The notes: generated from the letters alone by a model not told the origin. 64,000 bases of DNA from Chenopodium formosanum (GCA_024500155.1 CM044874.1:871001-935000); one strand, 5' to 3'; positions 34,486-45,799 are shown, numbered from the stretch's first letter. Numbers and translations are program-made.

Positions 34486-35811
34486 TTCATCTACAAAAAT
34501 ATTATTCCCTCAATTCTTTAGTATTTTTTTGCCCCATTTGATCGGGATCAGTGCCTAAGACACGTATTAAAACATCTACTAGTATATCTTTATTTTCATA
34601 CACGTAAAAATTATAAAAATGTTATATTAATAAAATGTATAAATAGATAAATTTAAAAAGATCACTAATGAGTCTATAACTTTGTACTAATACATACGAA
34701 TAACGATGATACGAATATTTATCTATGAGATGGTTAGATACCATGTGTTAATAATGTGTACATATGATCGATTGATCTAATCAATATTACCTTGTTAATT
34801 AGTCATTAATGTTTTCTTTCATTATACAAATCAAAGCACTTTGTAATATCTTCATAATTTCATGAAAATATATAATGATAAACGAGTCATAATTATCAGT
34901 CTTGTTGACTAATCAAGTATCGAATTACCAAATTGCAAATTTCCATTTCACAAGAAGTCAAGAACTCATCAAATCATGATTATGATAGTATGCGTAGTAT
35001 ATAAATGATTAAATAAGAAGCATATAATAACCTAATTGTATAACAATAATACATTAATACCCTAACTCTTATAATCTACTTCGTAATAAACTAGTAAAAT
35101 CAGTATGACTAAACTTGAAACAGAACATAATATGTATTTATAAAATCAATGAGAATTTGTTTATAGTATGATGCCTAAATATGAAATGATTCGCGACTTG
35201 CCGACTTCTTTATATAAAACTTGTGAATGCAAAAGGTTAGCAAGTACTATCAAATTTCAAACCAAAGCCATTTAACTGCCCGAATTCAAACAACTCGATA
35301 AACAATTTATTTTTTGAAACCGAAAACCGACCCGAACCGTAATTTAGTAAACTTGAAATGGAACCGATATGAATAACGTTAAAGTGGTTAAACCATCGAA
35401 GAACCGAACCAGTTATAAATTGAACCGAAAAAGAACCGAACCAGTTAAAAACTGAACCGAAAAAGATCCGAACCAGTTATAAACTGAACCAAAAAAGAAC
35501 CGAACTGTTTCTAACCCGAAACCGTTTCCAACCCGAAACTGTTTGAACTGGGATAAAAACCGTTTACACCGCACCGTTAACAAACCGCAACCCGCCTGCA
35601 CCGAACCGTTTACTACCCGGACTGTTTATAACCCGAACCGAATTAAAACTGCTTAAGAATAAACCGAAACCGAATCGAACCGATAACTATTTAAACCGAA
35701 CCAAAACCGACCAGCGAGACAATTAAACCGATTCCAAACCGACCAGTTTAACTACCGAACCGATTTCAAACCGAACCGAAACCGAACTGTCAAACCGTTT
35801 TGACAGTGCTA

Positions 35812-35997
35812 GTCAAAGTAGGATAAATGAATAGTGCAAAAAATAGAATTGGAGCAAATATTTAAAAACGGAGGAATTATTATTTTTAATCAGAGCAGGG
35901 CAGATTGAAGCTGGTAGCTCTAAACAATAGGGCCTAAAAATCTTGTGCTAGCAGCATTACTAATCAGCATTCCAAATGACTTCATTTTGAAAACGAA
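35812..35997 (+). promoter_or_regulatory. Upstream region of mTERF-D
   Basis: The last 45 bp before the ATG (CATTCCAAATGACTTCATTT then GAAAACGAA) is shared with mTERF-C. Sequence further upstream was separated from it by the hAT and neighbouring insertions: the matching AGTCAAAATTA block is now at about 32041. The original distal promoter of copy D is therefore displaced by about 3.8 kb. Confidence 0.5.
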
Positions 35998-37185
35998 ATG
36001 ATGAAATTTGGGTTTAGCTCCAATGGCTTCCGATGCCTCTACAACCGCTTCTTCCTGCCTGGTTTTCGGCGCATTTCAACATCTTCTTCATCAAATGAAG
36101 GTAATACTTCTTCTTCATTTGCAAATTTCTTGGTTGATAATTTGGGGTTTTCTAACCACCAATCTCTCTCTACTTCCGCTACACTCTCTAGTCGGCGGAG
36201 ACATGGTGGGACGAAGCTGGTTAATACTTTCAATTGGGCTGAAAATGCTGAATCTGTCATTCAATTCCTTAAGCAAATTGGTTTTCAGCAATCTGATATT
36301 AGGAAACTTGTATGTCATGAACCCCGGATTTTACTTTCTAGGGTTAGCCAAACCCTAAAACCCAAAATTAAGCTTCTTAATGATCTGGGTTTATCTGGGT
36401 CTGATCTTGTTCAAGTTATTGTAAGAAATCCTTTGATATTGCGCCAAAGTTTAGGTCCTGCAATTCATGCTTTTAGGACTGTTCTGGGTAGTGATGAGAA
36501 TGTTGTTTCGGCGATAAATAAATCGCATCGGATTCAATTTAGAAAAGCTGCTAATAATTTGATTCCGAATGTTGAGTTGTTGCAAAGTTATAGTGGAATT
36601 TCTGGTGAAAATTTTCAGAAACACATTATTCGGCACCCTAGTCTTTACTGTATGAAGACAGATTTGTTTCAAAAAATCTTGACTAGGGTTGAAAAAAAGT
36701 TGGGAATTCCTCAAAATTCTGTCATGTTTTTTTATGGAATTCAATCTGTTTCTGCATTAAGTGATCAGAGTATAGACGATAAATGTGAAATTTTTAAGAG
36801 CTTTGGATGGACTCAATCTGATGTCATGGAATTGATCAGGCGAAATCCATTGTGCTTGACATCAACAGAGGAAAGGCTTAAGGAAAAATTGGATTTTTTG
36901 ATAAACCAGCTGGGTTATAAGCCGCATTACCTCGCATTCCAGGCTTCGTTTTTCACTTACAGCATAGAGAAGAGGTTATTGCCAAGACACCGAGTTTTAC
37001 AGGTTTTGAAGGAGAAAGGGCTGATAAAAGAGCATCACCTTCTTTCTAGTGCCTCCATCTTGACTGAGGCTAACTTTTTGAAAAAGTTTATTTTGCCTTT
37101 TGAGGAAATCCATGAAGTGTATGCTCAGCTTACAGGCTCCACAGTTGAATCACTCGTTGCAGGAAGAGTAAAAGGCCAAATCTGA
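35998..37185 (+). CDS. mTERF: mTERF-family protein, copy D (intact)
   Basis: Single-exon ORF of 395 residues, the same length as copy C, start MMKFGFSSNG with upstream context ACGAA shared with C. N-terminal presequence-like stretch (FLPGFRRISTSSSSNEG). mTERF repeats from about residue 83: VIQFLKQIGFQQSDIRK, EPRILLSRV, NPLILRQSLGP, CEIFKSFGWTQSDVM, NPLCL, RLLPRHRVLQVLKEKG. C-terminal FEEIHEVYAQLTGSTVESL then GRVKGQI. It differs from C mainly in residues 165-245 and after about 325. Lies between a 3.5-kb hAT element upstream and a nested LINE/gypsy insertion about 3.1 kb downstream. Likely an organellar mTERF; target unknown. Confidence 0.92.
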   Translation: MMKFGFSSNGFRCLYNRFFLPGFRRISTSSSSNEGNTSSSFANFLVDNLGFSNHQSLSTSATLSSRRRHGGTKLVNTFNWAENAESVIQFLKQIGFQQSDIRKLVCHEPRILLSRVSQTLKPKIKLLNDLGLSGSDLVQVIVRNPLILRQSLGPAIHAFRTVLGSDENVVSAINKSHRIQFRKAANNLIPNVELLQSYSGISGENFQKHIIRHPSLYCMKTDLFQKILTRVEKKLGIPQNSVMFFYGIQSVSALSDQSIDDKCEIFKSFGWTQSDVMELIRRNPLCLTSTEERLKEKLDFLINQLGYKPHYLAFQASFFTYSIEKRLLPRHRVLQVLKEKGLIKEHHLLSSASILTEANFLKKFILPFEEIHEVYAQLTGSTVESLVAGRVKGQI

Positions 37186-38375
37186 AGTCTGAAGATGTCT
37201 TCGAGTTCGTTCTAATGCTGCTAGATGCAAGTCAGTGCCATAAGGTATTAGGCCTTGTTAAATTTTAGATTTTTTTTTTTTCATAACATCTATCAATATT
37301 CTCTCAGTATCTTTTCCTTGTTCGTGTAACAGTCATTACTTATGTATGTTGGAAACAAATCCGTAAGGTTGCTATTAACTTATTGTTAGACATTTTTGGG
37401 AAGGTTTAATTGCAACAGCATTACTTTGTTGCTTAACAATGAGTAGATGTTAAGTTGTATGTATAATATGGGGTGGGGGGGGGGGGGGGGGGGAGGAGGT
37501 ATATACCGAGTTTCTTACTAATAGGTTTGGGATTTGGTGTTTCGAATACATGCTGTCCCTTTTATGTGAACCTCTGATTTCTTGATCAATGTTACATATG
37601 CCAGAATTTTATTAGTAGATCATTGCTTTGTTGACTGTTATGACAATTTCATTGGGAAAGTTGGCGTCAATTATTAATAGTTGATACAGGGATGTGTAAC
37701 TCTTTTCCAAACTAATCTTATAGAAGCCTATATTATCGAAAGTTGAAATTGTAGTCTCTAAGTTGAAGTGTTAAAACTAGTGACAGTTGTTATTAGCCTA
37801 TTTTCAACTAATGGCGTCAATACATGTCCCTTTCTGTAAATTTTTTTGTTGATAATTTACACATTTTTATAAATAATGAAGAAGTTTGTATCATGCCCTC
37901 AAAAAAAGAAGTTTGTATCATTTGCCCCAAAAATATGGCAACACACAAGCATTAAGAAAAAGGTAATGTTTGGGAGCTCTGCGGAACAAAAAGATTGCAT
38001 AATTAGGTTTGATAGCTCATGGGATATTAGGCACAAACAGGAGTGGTGCAGGGTGGACTGCAGACTACAGCACGAGAAGTGAGCATGATGCTTGGGTACT
38101 TTTAGTATTTCTAACAGTGTCTAGGAAGCAGAGGCAAATGCCTGCATCAAAGCTCGAAATTGGAGCCGAGGAATAGGGTTTCTTAGAATTTTAGTCTACT
38201 CTTAGTCTCTGACTCCAGTAAATTAGTCTCTATTCTACGTAGCCTTCACACATGGGATATGTCTATTCACTGGATTATTGGGGCAATTGACCAGCAACTG
38301 GTTTGGGACAAATATTCAGGTTTGCAATATTTGATAAGTTGAGAGATCTTATAGATAACAATTGTCGTGCTTGTT
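37186..38375 (+). repeat. 3' flank of mTERF-D, first part
   Basis: Homologous to the flank of B/C (16863-17560), then jumps at about 37830 directly to the equivalent of 20220 (ATAATGAAGAAGTTTGTATCAT), with the intervening part relocated to 38.85-40.28 kb. Contains a G-rich run (GGGGT + G19) at 37470-37493. No gene. Confidence 0.65.
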
Positions 38376-38805
38376 TCGCTCTGCTGTCTGCACACTCTAT
38401 CCAATCATCAAGCATTTTTGGGGCTCCAAAGGAATTAGGCCCCAGAGAACAGGGAAACCTTCGACATCTGAGCAAGGGTATGAACTCCTATTTGTTCTTA
38501 GTTTCTATTCTGTATATATGTTAGCAGGCTAATTTGTGAAAGATAATCTTGGTTTTGAGCCTTTGCTTGTAAAAAAAGGTTCTTTGAAAAAAACCCTAGC
38601 AAGTTATTGGATGACTGAGTTTGCTTGCACATCATCTCCTTCCTGCATCTGCTTCCTTGTTCTATCTTGTTTGGTTATTTTCTTTATCTGATATTTTTGT
38701 GTGAATTTTTTTTTTCCCTCCCTATAGATGGAAATTGGTCTGTTTTGTGCAATGTTTTTGAGTACTGAAATCAGAGAAAAATCAATAGTGGCTAGTAGAA
38801 TGACT
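38376..38805 (+). pseudogene. VAL fragment pseudogene 4 (shortest)
   Basis: CACACTCTATCC, then the shared deletion junction (GCATTTTTGGGGCTCCAAAGG) and exon-10-like sequence (best preserved: AATTAGGCCCCAGAGAAC ... CGACATCTGAGCAAGGGTATG) with its donor. It ends just after the first bases of exon 11 (AGTGGCTAGTAGAATGAC), where it joins mTERF flank sequence at about 38806. No coding capacity. Confidence 0.78.
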
Positions 38806-40296
38806 CATTTCCTTACTAAAACATCTCTTGTGAACAATATTAATTCCCAAGTGACTATTGTGAAAATTGATTCTCTTATGATTGTGAGGGAGATTCAATA
38901 CCTTGATCTAGATATTACTAGGTGTTAATAGGTGCATGCTGATTATTAATAGGTGCATGCAAATGCATCCAACTGTAAAGCTTTTTCTTCCTCCCTTGAT
39001 CTAGATATATTTTACTTTTCAGTAGAAACCTTCACCATGATGTTACTTCTGCCTTCATCATGGCATAGAGGAAAAGCTGGTCAGAATAAACCACCAGTGA
39101 TGTTTTTAACCATTTGGTTGTGCGATACCAAAGTACCCTTTACCTGTTTATACCTTTCTGAAAAATGTGTCTTTTAAAGAGGATGTGATGATGCGTTAAT
39201 AATGGTGCAGTTTTAAGCTAGCTTTAGTATTGATGCCTATACGTCTTTGCATGTATCTTCTGATATATAAGTAGTATTTAACCCCACAAAAGCACCCATA
39301 AATTGCAGAAAATCAATATTATAGCTTCCTGTATGGTGTTTAGGAATTTATTGTTTCTGCCGAGGCACTATATTCGATATCACCTGCAGCAGAGTTCCAG
39401 TTCCTTAGGTGTTGTGGTAGTATTATTTTTCAGAGTAACAATTTTGTGTGGGTTAGTTTAGTGTAATTAAGCCTTGTGTTTAATAAAATTGTTGGAGTTT
39501 GAACATAAGGGTTTGTTTCCCTCCTTTATGCTCGTGTTTGCTTCCTTCCTTTATGCTCGTGTTTGCTTCCTTCTCTTATGAGTAATACTGTACTCTAAGT
39601 AATACAAGGTCTTACAAGTAGGATTATTTTGCATTAATGTGTTTGGAGTAGCTTTCTTTTGTCAAAGTTCTTGTATATAATAGGCTCAAAGATCTTGATT
39701 CCCCAAGGGATGATTTTGAGTCTTTATCCATTATTATTGTACAAAAACTTAAATTTCACAAGAACCTTTTGCACTCTGAATCTTTGGTTTATATGGTCTT
39801 CAGAACCTCTGAAAAGTCTTCTTAGGCAAGTACAAGCTATTTTCGTGTTGATTTCCTTGTTGAAATGAATGTGCATTGCAGATGTGCTGAGTTGTTCTTC
39901 TGAAGATGGTCCTTTGACTAGCAGAAGTCTAACTAGCAGCTGTTGGAACTGGAGCATTGTGTATCATTGTATGTTCCCATTGATAGTTTCTGTCTGTATT
40001 GGTTGATGCAAATAGCTGACTTGTAAATATTTAGCTGCCAAGGTAGTAGCGAAGCGTTGTTGGATGGCCAGCATGCTCAATCTTCATAGATGCTTGTGAA
40101 TTATCATCCCATATATAGGAGATTGACATAACAATAGCTTTATGATGTTATTGAGCTTTAATTTTATATGAAATGCTGGTGATTGACACTCAATTCTCGT
40201 TTGAGATTGTATTTGAATCAGGCACATTTAGTGCATCTTTATTTTCCAATTTTCTAGCCCACACCACTTGTTCTAATCTTCAAGTAATTGAAATTT
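38806..40296 (+). repeat. 3' flank of mTERF-D, second part (rearranged order)
   Basis: Equivalent to 17810-19200 of unit B and 55860-57650 of unit E: GTGAGGGAGATTCAA, TTTGAACATAAGGG, CTGTTGGAACTGGAGCATTG. The VAL fragment interrupts the flank here rather than following it, unlike B and C. No gene. The last 10 bp (ATTGAAATTT, 40287-40296) is the LINE target-site duplication. Confidence 0.65.
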
Positions 40297-40343
40297 ATTT
40301 ATTTATTTTTTTTTTACAAAAGAACTCACAAACAACAAACAAA

Positions 40344-42628
40344 CTAAAAACGGAAACAAAGTAAATCACGCCGACGTGCCATCCCTGCTAAACAGTGAGC
40401 TTGATCAACCGTAGACCTTGGAACTTTTTGAATATGACACACATCCAAAGCACTAATAACTTCCAAAATCTCCTGCTGAATCCAACGAACAGAAATATAC
40501 TTGGGAAACGGAGACCGAAGTAGATCCACCACCGAAGAACAATCCGTAAGAATCTGTAAAGAGGAGTACCCACGCTGCCTGGAATGGCGTAAAGCAAACA
40601 AACAAGCCATCAAATGGCGTAAAGCAAACAAACAAGCCATCAATTCAGACTGTAACGCAGAATTAGAGTTACAAGACTGCGCCCCACCCCCGAGTTGAAC
40701 ATCATAAGCTAGATCCAAGAATACCCATCCACTACCCGCATTATGACTGCCAAATTTCCAAGCCCCGTCAAAAGTAAGGCTGACAAAGCAAGCATTCGAC
40801 GCATTCCCTCGAAGAACTTCAGAAGATATAGTACAAGAAAACCCAGGAGGAAAAGCAGGCATAATATCATATCTGAACGATCTAGCCTCGGAACACCTGT
40901 CCACCCAACTAGAAGCTAGATCCATAATAGATTCAGGAGAATAAACCGCAGAACGAAAACGCACAGAGTTCCGAGTAAGCCATAGGGCCCATAACAAACT
41001 AAAAAACCGATCTAGCATCAACCAATCCTTATCATGAAGAAACCTATAAAGAACCTCACGAAACCACTCTTCGAAAGGCTGATCTTGGGACATATTCAAG
41101 GCCGGTCGGTTCTCCCATAAACTCCAAGTAAAAGGACAATCTCGGAAAAGATGAGAAAGAGTCTCCGCATCCTGATGACATAACCCACATATGAAATCCC
41201 CTGGTAAACCCTTCCGAGCAAGCAACGAAGCAGAAGGTAACGCATTATGGATAATCTTCCAAGCAAACATTTTCCACTTCGGAAGTAAAGGTGAAGCCCA
41301 AAAATTCCTCCACCAACTTGAGTCAAGAACTAAAGGTGATCGCTGATCACCATTCTCATAACACAAGGAGGACACATACGCAGTCTTCGTGGAGAACATC
41401 CCATCCCTGGTAAATTTCCAATAAACAAAATCATCAATTCTTTCCTTAGGCAGTTCAAGGCCCAAAATAAGGCCAGCTGTACGAGGAGGAAACAACCGAT
41501 GAATCATATTCGTTTTGCATGCGTTTGAACGCACATTAATTAGATCAGAAACAAAGGATGGGGCACCCATCCTGTTCACAGAATCCTTAAATTGAACCTG
41601 AACCCAAGGTACCCAACTATCATCAAGAATACTAATATTGGTACCAGACCCCACCTTCCACACCAAACCATGACAAAGGGTTTTAAAACCCTGTAACACA
41701 CTACGACAACCCCAAGAAGGTCTGACCGTGTTGGCAGTACCATGAGAAGCCAGCAAAGACGGATACTTTGCCCGATACACCTTGGAAACAAGAAGTTGAG
41801 GATTATGCATAAGCCGCCAAGACTGCTTAGCAAGGAGAGCAGCATTAAAACAACTAAATTTCCGAATACCCAAACCTCCCAGCCCTCGAGGCAAATAAAG
41901 AGCAGAAGAAGGAGATAACGCTACTCCCTTAGAGGAAAGAGAAGAGCGCCACCAAAAACGAGCTAGGAGATTATCAAGCCGATTACAAACCGTAGAAGGC
42001 ACTTTAAATACCGAGAGGATATGGTTGAAGAAAGCGACACATATAGAATTGATAATAACCAACTTCGCAGCCGCTGAAAGGTGCAAAGAAGCAAAGGATG
42101 AAAGGCGCTGAACAAGTTTATCAACCATAGGCTGGAAAACCTGACTTCCCCCTGCCCATATCAACTAGCATACCCAGATAAGTACCTAAGGAGCTTCGAG
42201 ATTCCATACGCAACGCAGAAGCCAAATAATCCCTATAATCTGATGGAGTATTAGAACTGAACTTCACAAACGATTTTTGGAGATTAACCATTTGGCCCGA
42301 GACAGAGCAGAATTTATTAATGACAACCATCAAGTTGTCGCAAGCAGAGTGTGAAACTCGGAAGAAAAGTAAGGCATCATCAGCAAAGAAGAGATGAGAA
42401 ACAGGCGGGGCCTTACGGGAAATCTGAAGTCCTCGAATTAACCCAGAAGCCTCAGCACGACTAATCATTAAAGAAAAAATCTCCATACAAAGAACAAAAA
42501 GATACGGGGAAAGAGGGTCCCCCTGTCTGAGGCCGCAGCGAGGAAATAAAGTCTTTGACGGACAACCATTAACGGTAGGAAACCGTTGTAACACATTGTT
42601 GAATTATATGAACCCAATATGGAGGAAA
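40344..42628 (-). pseudogene. LINE ORF2, 3' portion: RT fingers/palm end, zf-RVT, RNase H
   Basis: Two overlapping frames. 42628-42121: RT with CGLRQGDPLSPYLFVLCME and active-site FADDALLF, then a frameshift near 42150. 42164-40344 (606 residues): rest of RT (AAKLVIINSICVA), thumb region (GLGGLGIRKF), zf-RVT domain (KIIHNALPSA ... CGLCHQDAETLSHLFRDCPF) and an RNase H domain near the C-terminus (TFDGAWK, SELMACLFALRH, LTDCSSVV, VDQAHCLA). An exact 30-bp tandem duplication (40583-40642) repeats LMACLFALRH within RNase H. The first bases (42600-42628) encode FPPYWVHIIQQ, which continues from the piece at 52653. Non-functional. Confidence 0.88.
40583..40642 (-). repeat. Exact 30-bp tandem duplication in LINE RNase H
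   Basis: Two adjacent identical 30-bp units give LMACLFALRH twice. It keeps the frame but inserts 10 residues next to the catalytic Glu helix. Confidence 0.95.
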
Positions 42629-42633
42629 ACCAA
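42629..42633. repeat. Target-site duplication ACCAA, left copy
   Basis: ACCAA directly before the 5' LTR; repeated at 52648-52652 directly after the 3' LTR. 5 bp is the normal length for LTR-retrotransposon integration. Confidence 0.95.
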
Positions 42634-42894
42634 TGTAATACCCCGAAATTTTAAAAATAAATAATAAATAAATATTTTAATAATTTATTCAATTATTTGA
42701 ATTAGGAGCCAAAATTAAATTTTGGCGCAAAAAAAAAAAAAAAAAAAAAAATATTTATTTTGGTTTTTAAATCAATAATAATTAGTTATTTTGGTTAGTT
42801 CATATTTTATGATATACAACTATTTTAGTTAGTTTGATATTATCTAATATATATTTTTTTTTATCAAATCATTATCTTAAACTATGATTTTCAC

Positions 42895-42925
<31 letters not shown>

Positions 42926-44510
42926 TCGTGAGTTATGAAGAAGCTAAGCCATACTTATCATTATTACTTTCTTAAATCTCTTAATTCATCATTTTTTTTA
43001 ACTTAAATCTCTTAATTTATCTTTCTTAACCATATTAGCATTTATCTTACTTTCATCCCTAATCCTTTCCATTGTATTTTCCCACATGAATTAACCTAGA
43101 CTAAATTTCACTCATATTCATTTAACAAACTTACATTTATCATGTTCTCATGTTAATCTCAATCCTCCTTTAACTCTATCTTACTACCCCTTAAACACTA
43201 TAAATAGACCCTCAACACTTCACAATTCCTCACACCAAAAATCAGAAATCCTCTTCTCTACTCTCTATCCCATCACCCCTTCTTCTTACTCTATCTAGCT
43301 TAAATAAACTCTGCAACCCATAACCAAGTTGTTGCCACCGAACAACCAACTCATCCGCCACCAACGACCACCCAACTATACTAATAGCACTATTTTGATA
43401 AAGGTTAATATTTAGGTAGTTCATGCACAATAGAATGGTGTTTTTGGTTTTGTGTTATTTTGTTAACCTTATATTAATTAAGGTTATTTTATTTGTGTAG
43501 GAGGAGTCTCCCGATCGTGGTCAAGTTTAGTAGTCGTACCTTTTGTTCTCGTGATCAAGGTACGTATAGGTGGCTAGGTCTTTGATACAATTTTGAATGC
43601 GTGTTTTGTATAATGTTTGTTTTAATGATTGTTTGAATAAATGTTGCGTATGAATATTTAAGTTAACAATTTTCATGACAAGTTAAAGTATATAATTTTA
43701 TGATTTGAAGGTTTGATCTCTAAATGTTGATCGATTTAATAAAAGTTGTTTGATTTATAAATCACTTGGTTTAATTAATTTGTAGCTCATTGTGAGCCTG
43801 AGTATTTGATATTTTAATTGTCCCTCTACCCGGGACTGGTTAAGTAAGACCATGAGCTTTGTATGATCTGGTCTTTCCTCGAGTATAGTATAACTTGCTT
43901 GGGGGGTGTGCACACTTAGGTGAGGAAAATTGGTTTAGAAATATATCAAAAATTGAGAAGTTTATAAATTGGAAATCTATTGGTTTGGAAAGCTTTTATT
44001 GATGGATATTACTACCATTGGAAGGTTTAATTATTTTTGGAAAGTTTTATTTTGGAAAGTGACTCGTGACAGGTTTAAATTTAGATGGTTATTTTGAAAG
44101 CATGTTTGCCTAATAAAAGTATTTACATGCCTTGCACTTATACGTACTTAGCGTTTTTGCTAATCTGTTTTCTTTTTTTTGTTTTGGTTCGCCCTGTTTA
44201 CCATTTTGGTAAGCAGTCTTGATTTCAGGTGTGAAGTTGTTCGTACGCATACTAGAGTCGGGATTGGGATCACATAGATAGGAATTAATTTTATTTATGT
44301 TTGGACAAGTTTTTTTTTAGCTTATTTTGAAACAGTTATTATAATTATTCATACTATTAATAAAAGTTAGTCATTTTTTTCCGCTGCAGTTTGAGTAATT
44401 TAATAAGCCTTACGTTTTCACGTGGCGGTAATACGCCCAAGTCTATCTCTACGGTATTTGTATTCGTATAAATATAGTATTTACGTAGAGGGAGATTTGG
44501 GGGTGTTACA
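42634..44510 (+). repeat. 5' LTR (1877 bp)
   Basis: Starts TGTAATACCCCG and ends GGGGGTGTTACA. Differs from the 3' LTR by about six substitutions that I could find, plus small indels mainly in A/T runs. Includes a likely promoter (CACTATAAATAGACCC at about 43195-43210), so transcription would start near 43230. Confidence 0.95.
43199..43206 (+). promoter_or_regulatory. TATA box of the LTR promoter
   Basis: TATAAATA within CACTATAAATAGACCC, a strong plant TATA context. The same motif occurs in the 3' LTR at about 51337-51344, reading outward toward the broken LINE and mTERF-E. Confidence 0.6.
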
Positions 44511-44513
44511 AAG

Positions 44514-44523
44514 TGGTATCAGA
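44514..44523 (+). other. Primer-binding site (initiator tRNA-Met type)
   Basis: TGGTATCAGA lies 3 bp after the LTR. It is the complement of the plant initiator tRNA-Met 3' end used by many plant gypsy elements. Past TGGTATCAGA the match weakens (TTTCCGG). Confidence 0.85.
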
Positions 44524-44995
44524 TTTCCGGGTCTACGAAAGATTAAAATTGAAAAATAAAACTTATGGGTAGACTTAAGATGGGCATATAGGATAGATAG
44601 AGTTTCGCATTCTTCGAAGTAAAATTATTTTCTATAAAAAACTATTTTCTTATTTGGAAAGGTGATTGAGAAAAGGATGCTCGGGTTCTCTTCGGAGGCC
44701 TATAATGGGTACGACTCTCTGTCTAGGAAAGACTCGCCTCGACGCTGTAGGTAACTTTCCTGGGAGACGCGGGCTCGACCGTCCAATTTCAAGAATCGAG
44801 TACATTATTATTTTCGAAAATAAAATGAATTGAAACTATTTGATTTTGTAAACACCTAATGTGCATTAGTCTAAGTATAATTAGGGCCGTCTAGTTATTT
44901 GTGTGGTTATGGAATTTTGGTTCCATTGGTAATCATTTTGGATTTATCCTTGAGGAAATTTGAATTGCTTACTTAAACAGTTTGTGTTATCACAG

Positions 44996-45799
44996 ATGAT
45001 GGAAACTGTTAGAAGACATTTCTTTGATCAAAGGCTAGTAAAATCGGATGCTATATCTGTGCGTGACTTTATAACAGACATTGTTTGGCACGCTACTGAT
45101 ATAAAAAGACACAGGAATATGAAATTTATGATCGAGGAACCATGGATCATCCTACTGGCCTTAGTTCACTTACCCAACACACCTAAATATAATACACTAA
45201 TCCGAAAGTATAGAAATTTAATTAAACCAAATGGGTTGTGGAATATTGAAGCCTATATGCATGAAGGAAAATGGCTAGGAACCTTAACCAATTTTAAAGC
45301 AGACCTACATTTCGCCGAAGTTGACTGGAGCCGAATTCCAAGACCAATAGTTGCTGAAATTCCTCTTCGGCTTACAGCTCAAGAAGTCCAAAAGTTAAAT
45401 AATCTAAACTATGATATGCCACCCTTACCACCTCCACGTTTGCATCTTGACTATATATCATCCGACGACTTAGAAATCCCTCACCCAAATGACTTTGAAT
45501 CCCCACCTCATACTACTGAACCCCTTGTCCCAAGAGGTCGAGTATCTAGTCCAAAACACAGTACAAACCGTAACCCTAGCCCCTATGTTAGCCCAAACTG
45601 CAACTCTAGCTATGGCTCGTGCCGTAGCCCAACTTATAGTGAATTTTATCCTACCTTCTTGCTTGAATGTAACCAAATTCCAACCCACATGGCTAAACCT
45701 TTAGAACCTGATTCCCCTCAACTTTCCACAGGAAACACAGGTGACGTGGCCAGAAAGATGATCCAGCAAGCTAAGACCAAGAGTAGAACTTCAGAATAA
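44996..45799 (+). CDS. Extra ORF upstream of gag in the gypsy element, function unknown
   Basis: Open frame of 267 codons from ATG 44996 (279 from an earlier in-frame ATG at 44960), sense to gag, ending TAA 45797-45799. I do not recognise a family. The N-terminal half is hydrophobic/basic (METVRRHFFDQRLV ... WIILLALVHLP ... YRNLIKPNGLW). The C-terminal half is rich in Pro, Ser and Asn (PPLPPPRLHLD, then NRNPSPYVSPN) and looks disordered. It resembles neither capsid nor polymerase. It stayed open while gag and pol acquired frameshifts. Additional ORFs between PBS and gag are known in the Tat/Ogre lineage but are not typical of chromoviruses. Confidence 0.6.
   Translation: MMETVRRHFFDQRLVKSDAISVRDFITDIVWHATDIKRHRNMKFMIEEPWIILLALVHLPNTPKYNTLIRKYRNLIKPNGLWNIEAYMHEGKWLGTLTNFKADLHFAEVDWSRIPRPIVAEIPLRLTAQEVQKLNNLNYDMPPLPPPRLHLDYISSDDLEIPHPNDFESPPHTTEPLVPRGRVSSPKHSTNRNPSPYVSPNCNSSYGSCRSPTYSEFYPTFLLECNQIPTHMAKPLEPDSPQLSTGNTGDVARKMIQQAKTKSRTSE

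Larger units (their letters stand above)
32336..35811. mobile_element. hAT-type element (3476 bp), perfect 8-bp TSD
   Basis: Ends TAGTGCTGTCAAA (left) and, in complement, TAGCACTGTCAAAA (right). The 8-bp duplication GTCAAAGT is perfect (32328-32335 and 35812-35819). Both subterminal regions (32345-32755 and 35260-35800) are packed with AACCGAACCG-type repeats, as in hAT elements whose transposase binds short subterminal motifs. A minus-strand remnant resembling a hAT transposase N-terminus lies at 32933-33274. No DDE/hATC region was found, so the element is non-autonomous. The right end contains a second, direct copy of the left end from about 35247. Confidence 0.8.

Noticed and set aside
43242..43430. 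Minus-strand ORF repeated exactly at 51379-51567
   Set aside because: It is repeated only because it lies in both LTRs of the gypsy element; antisense to the LTR leader.
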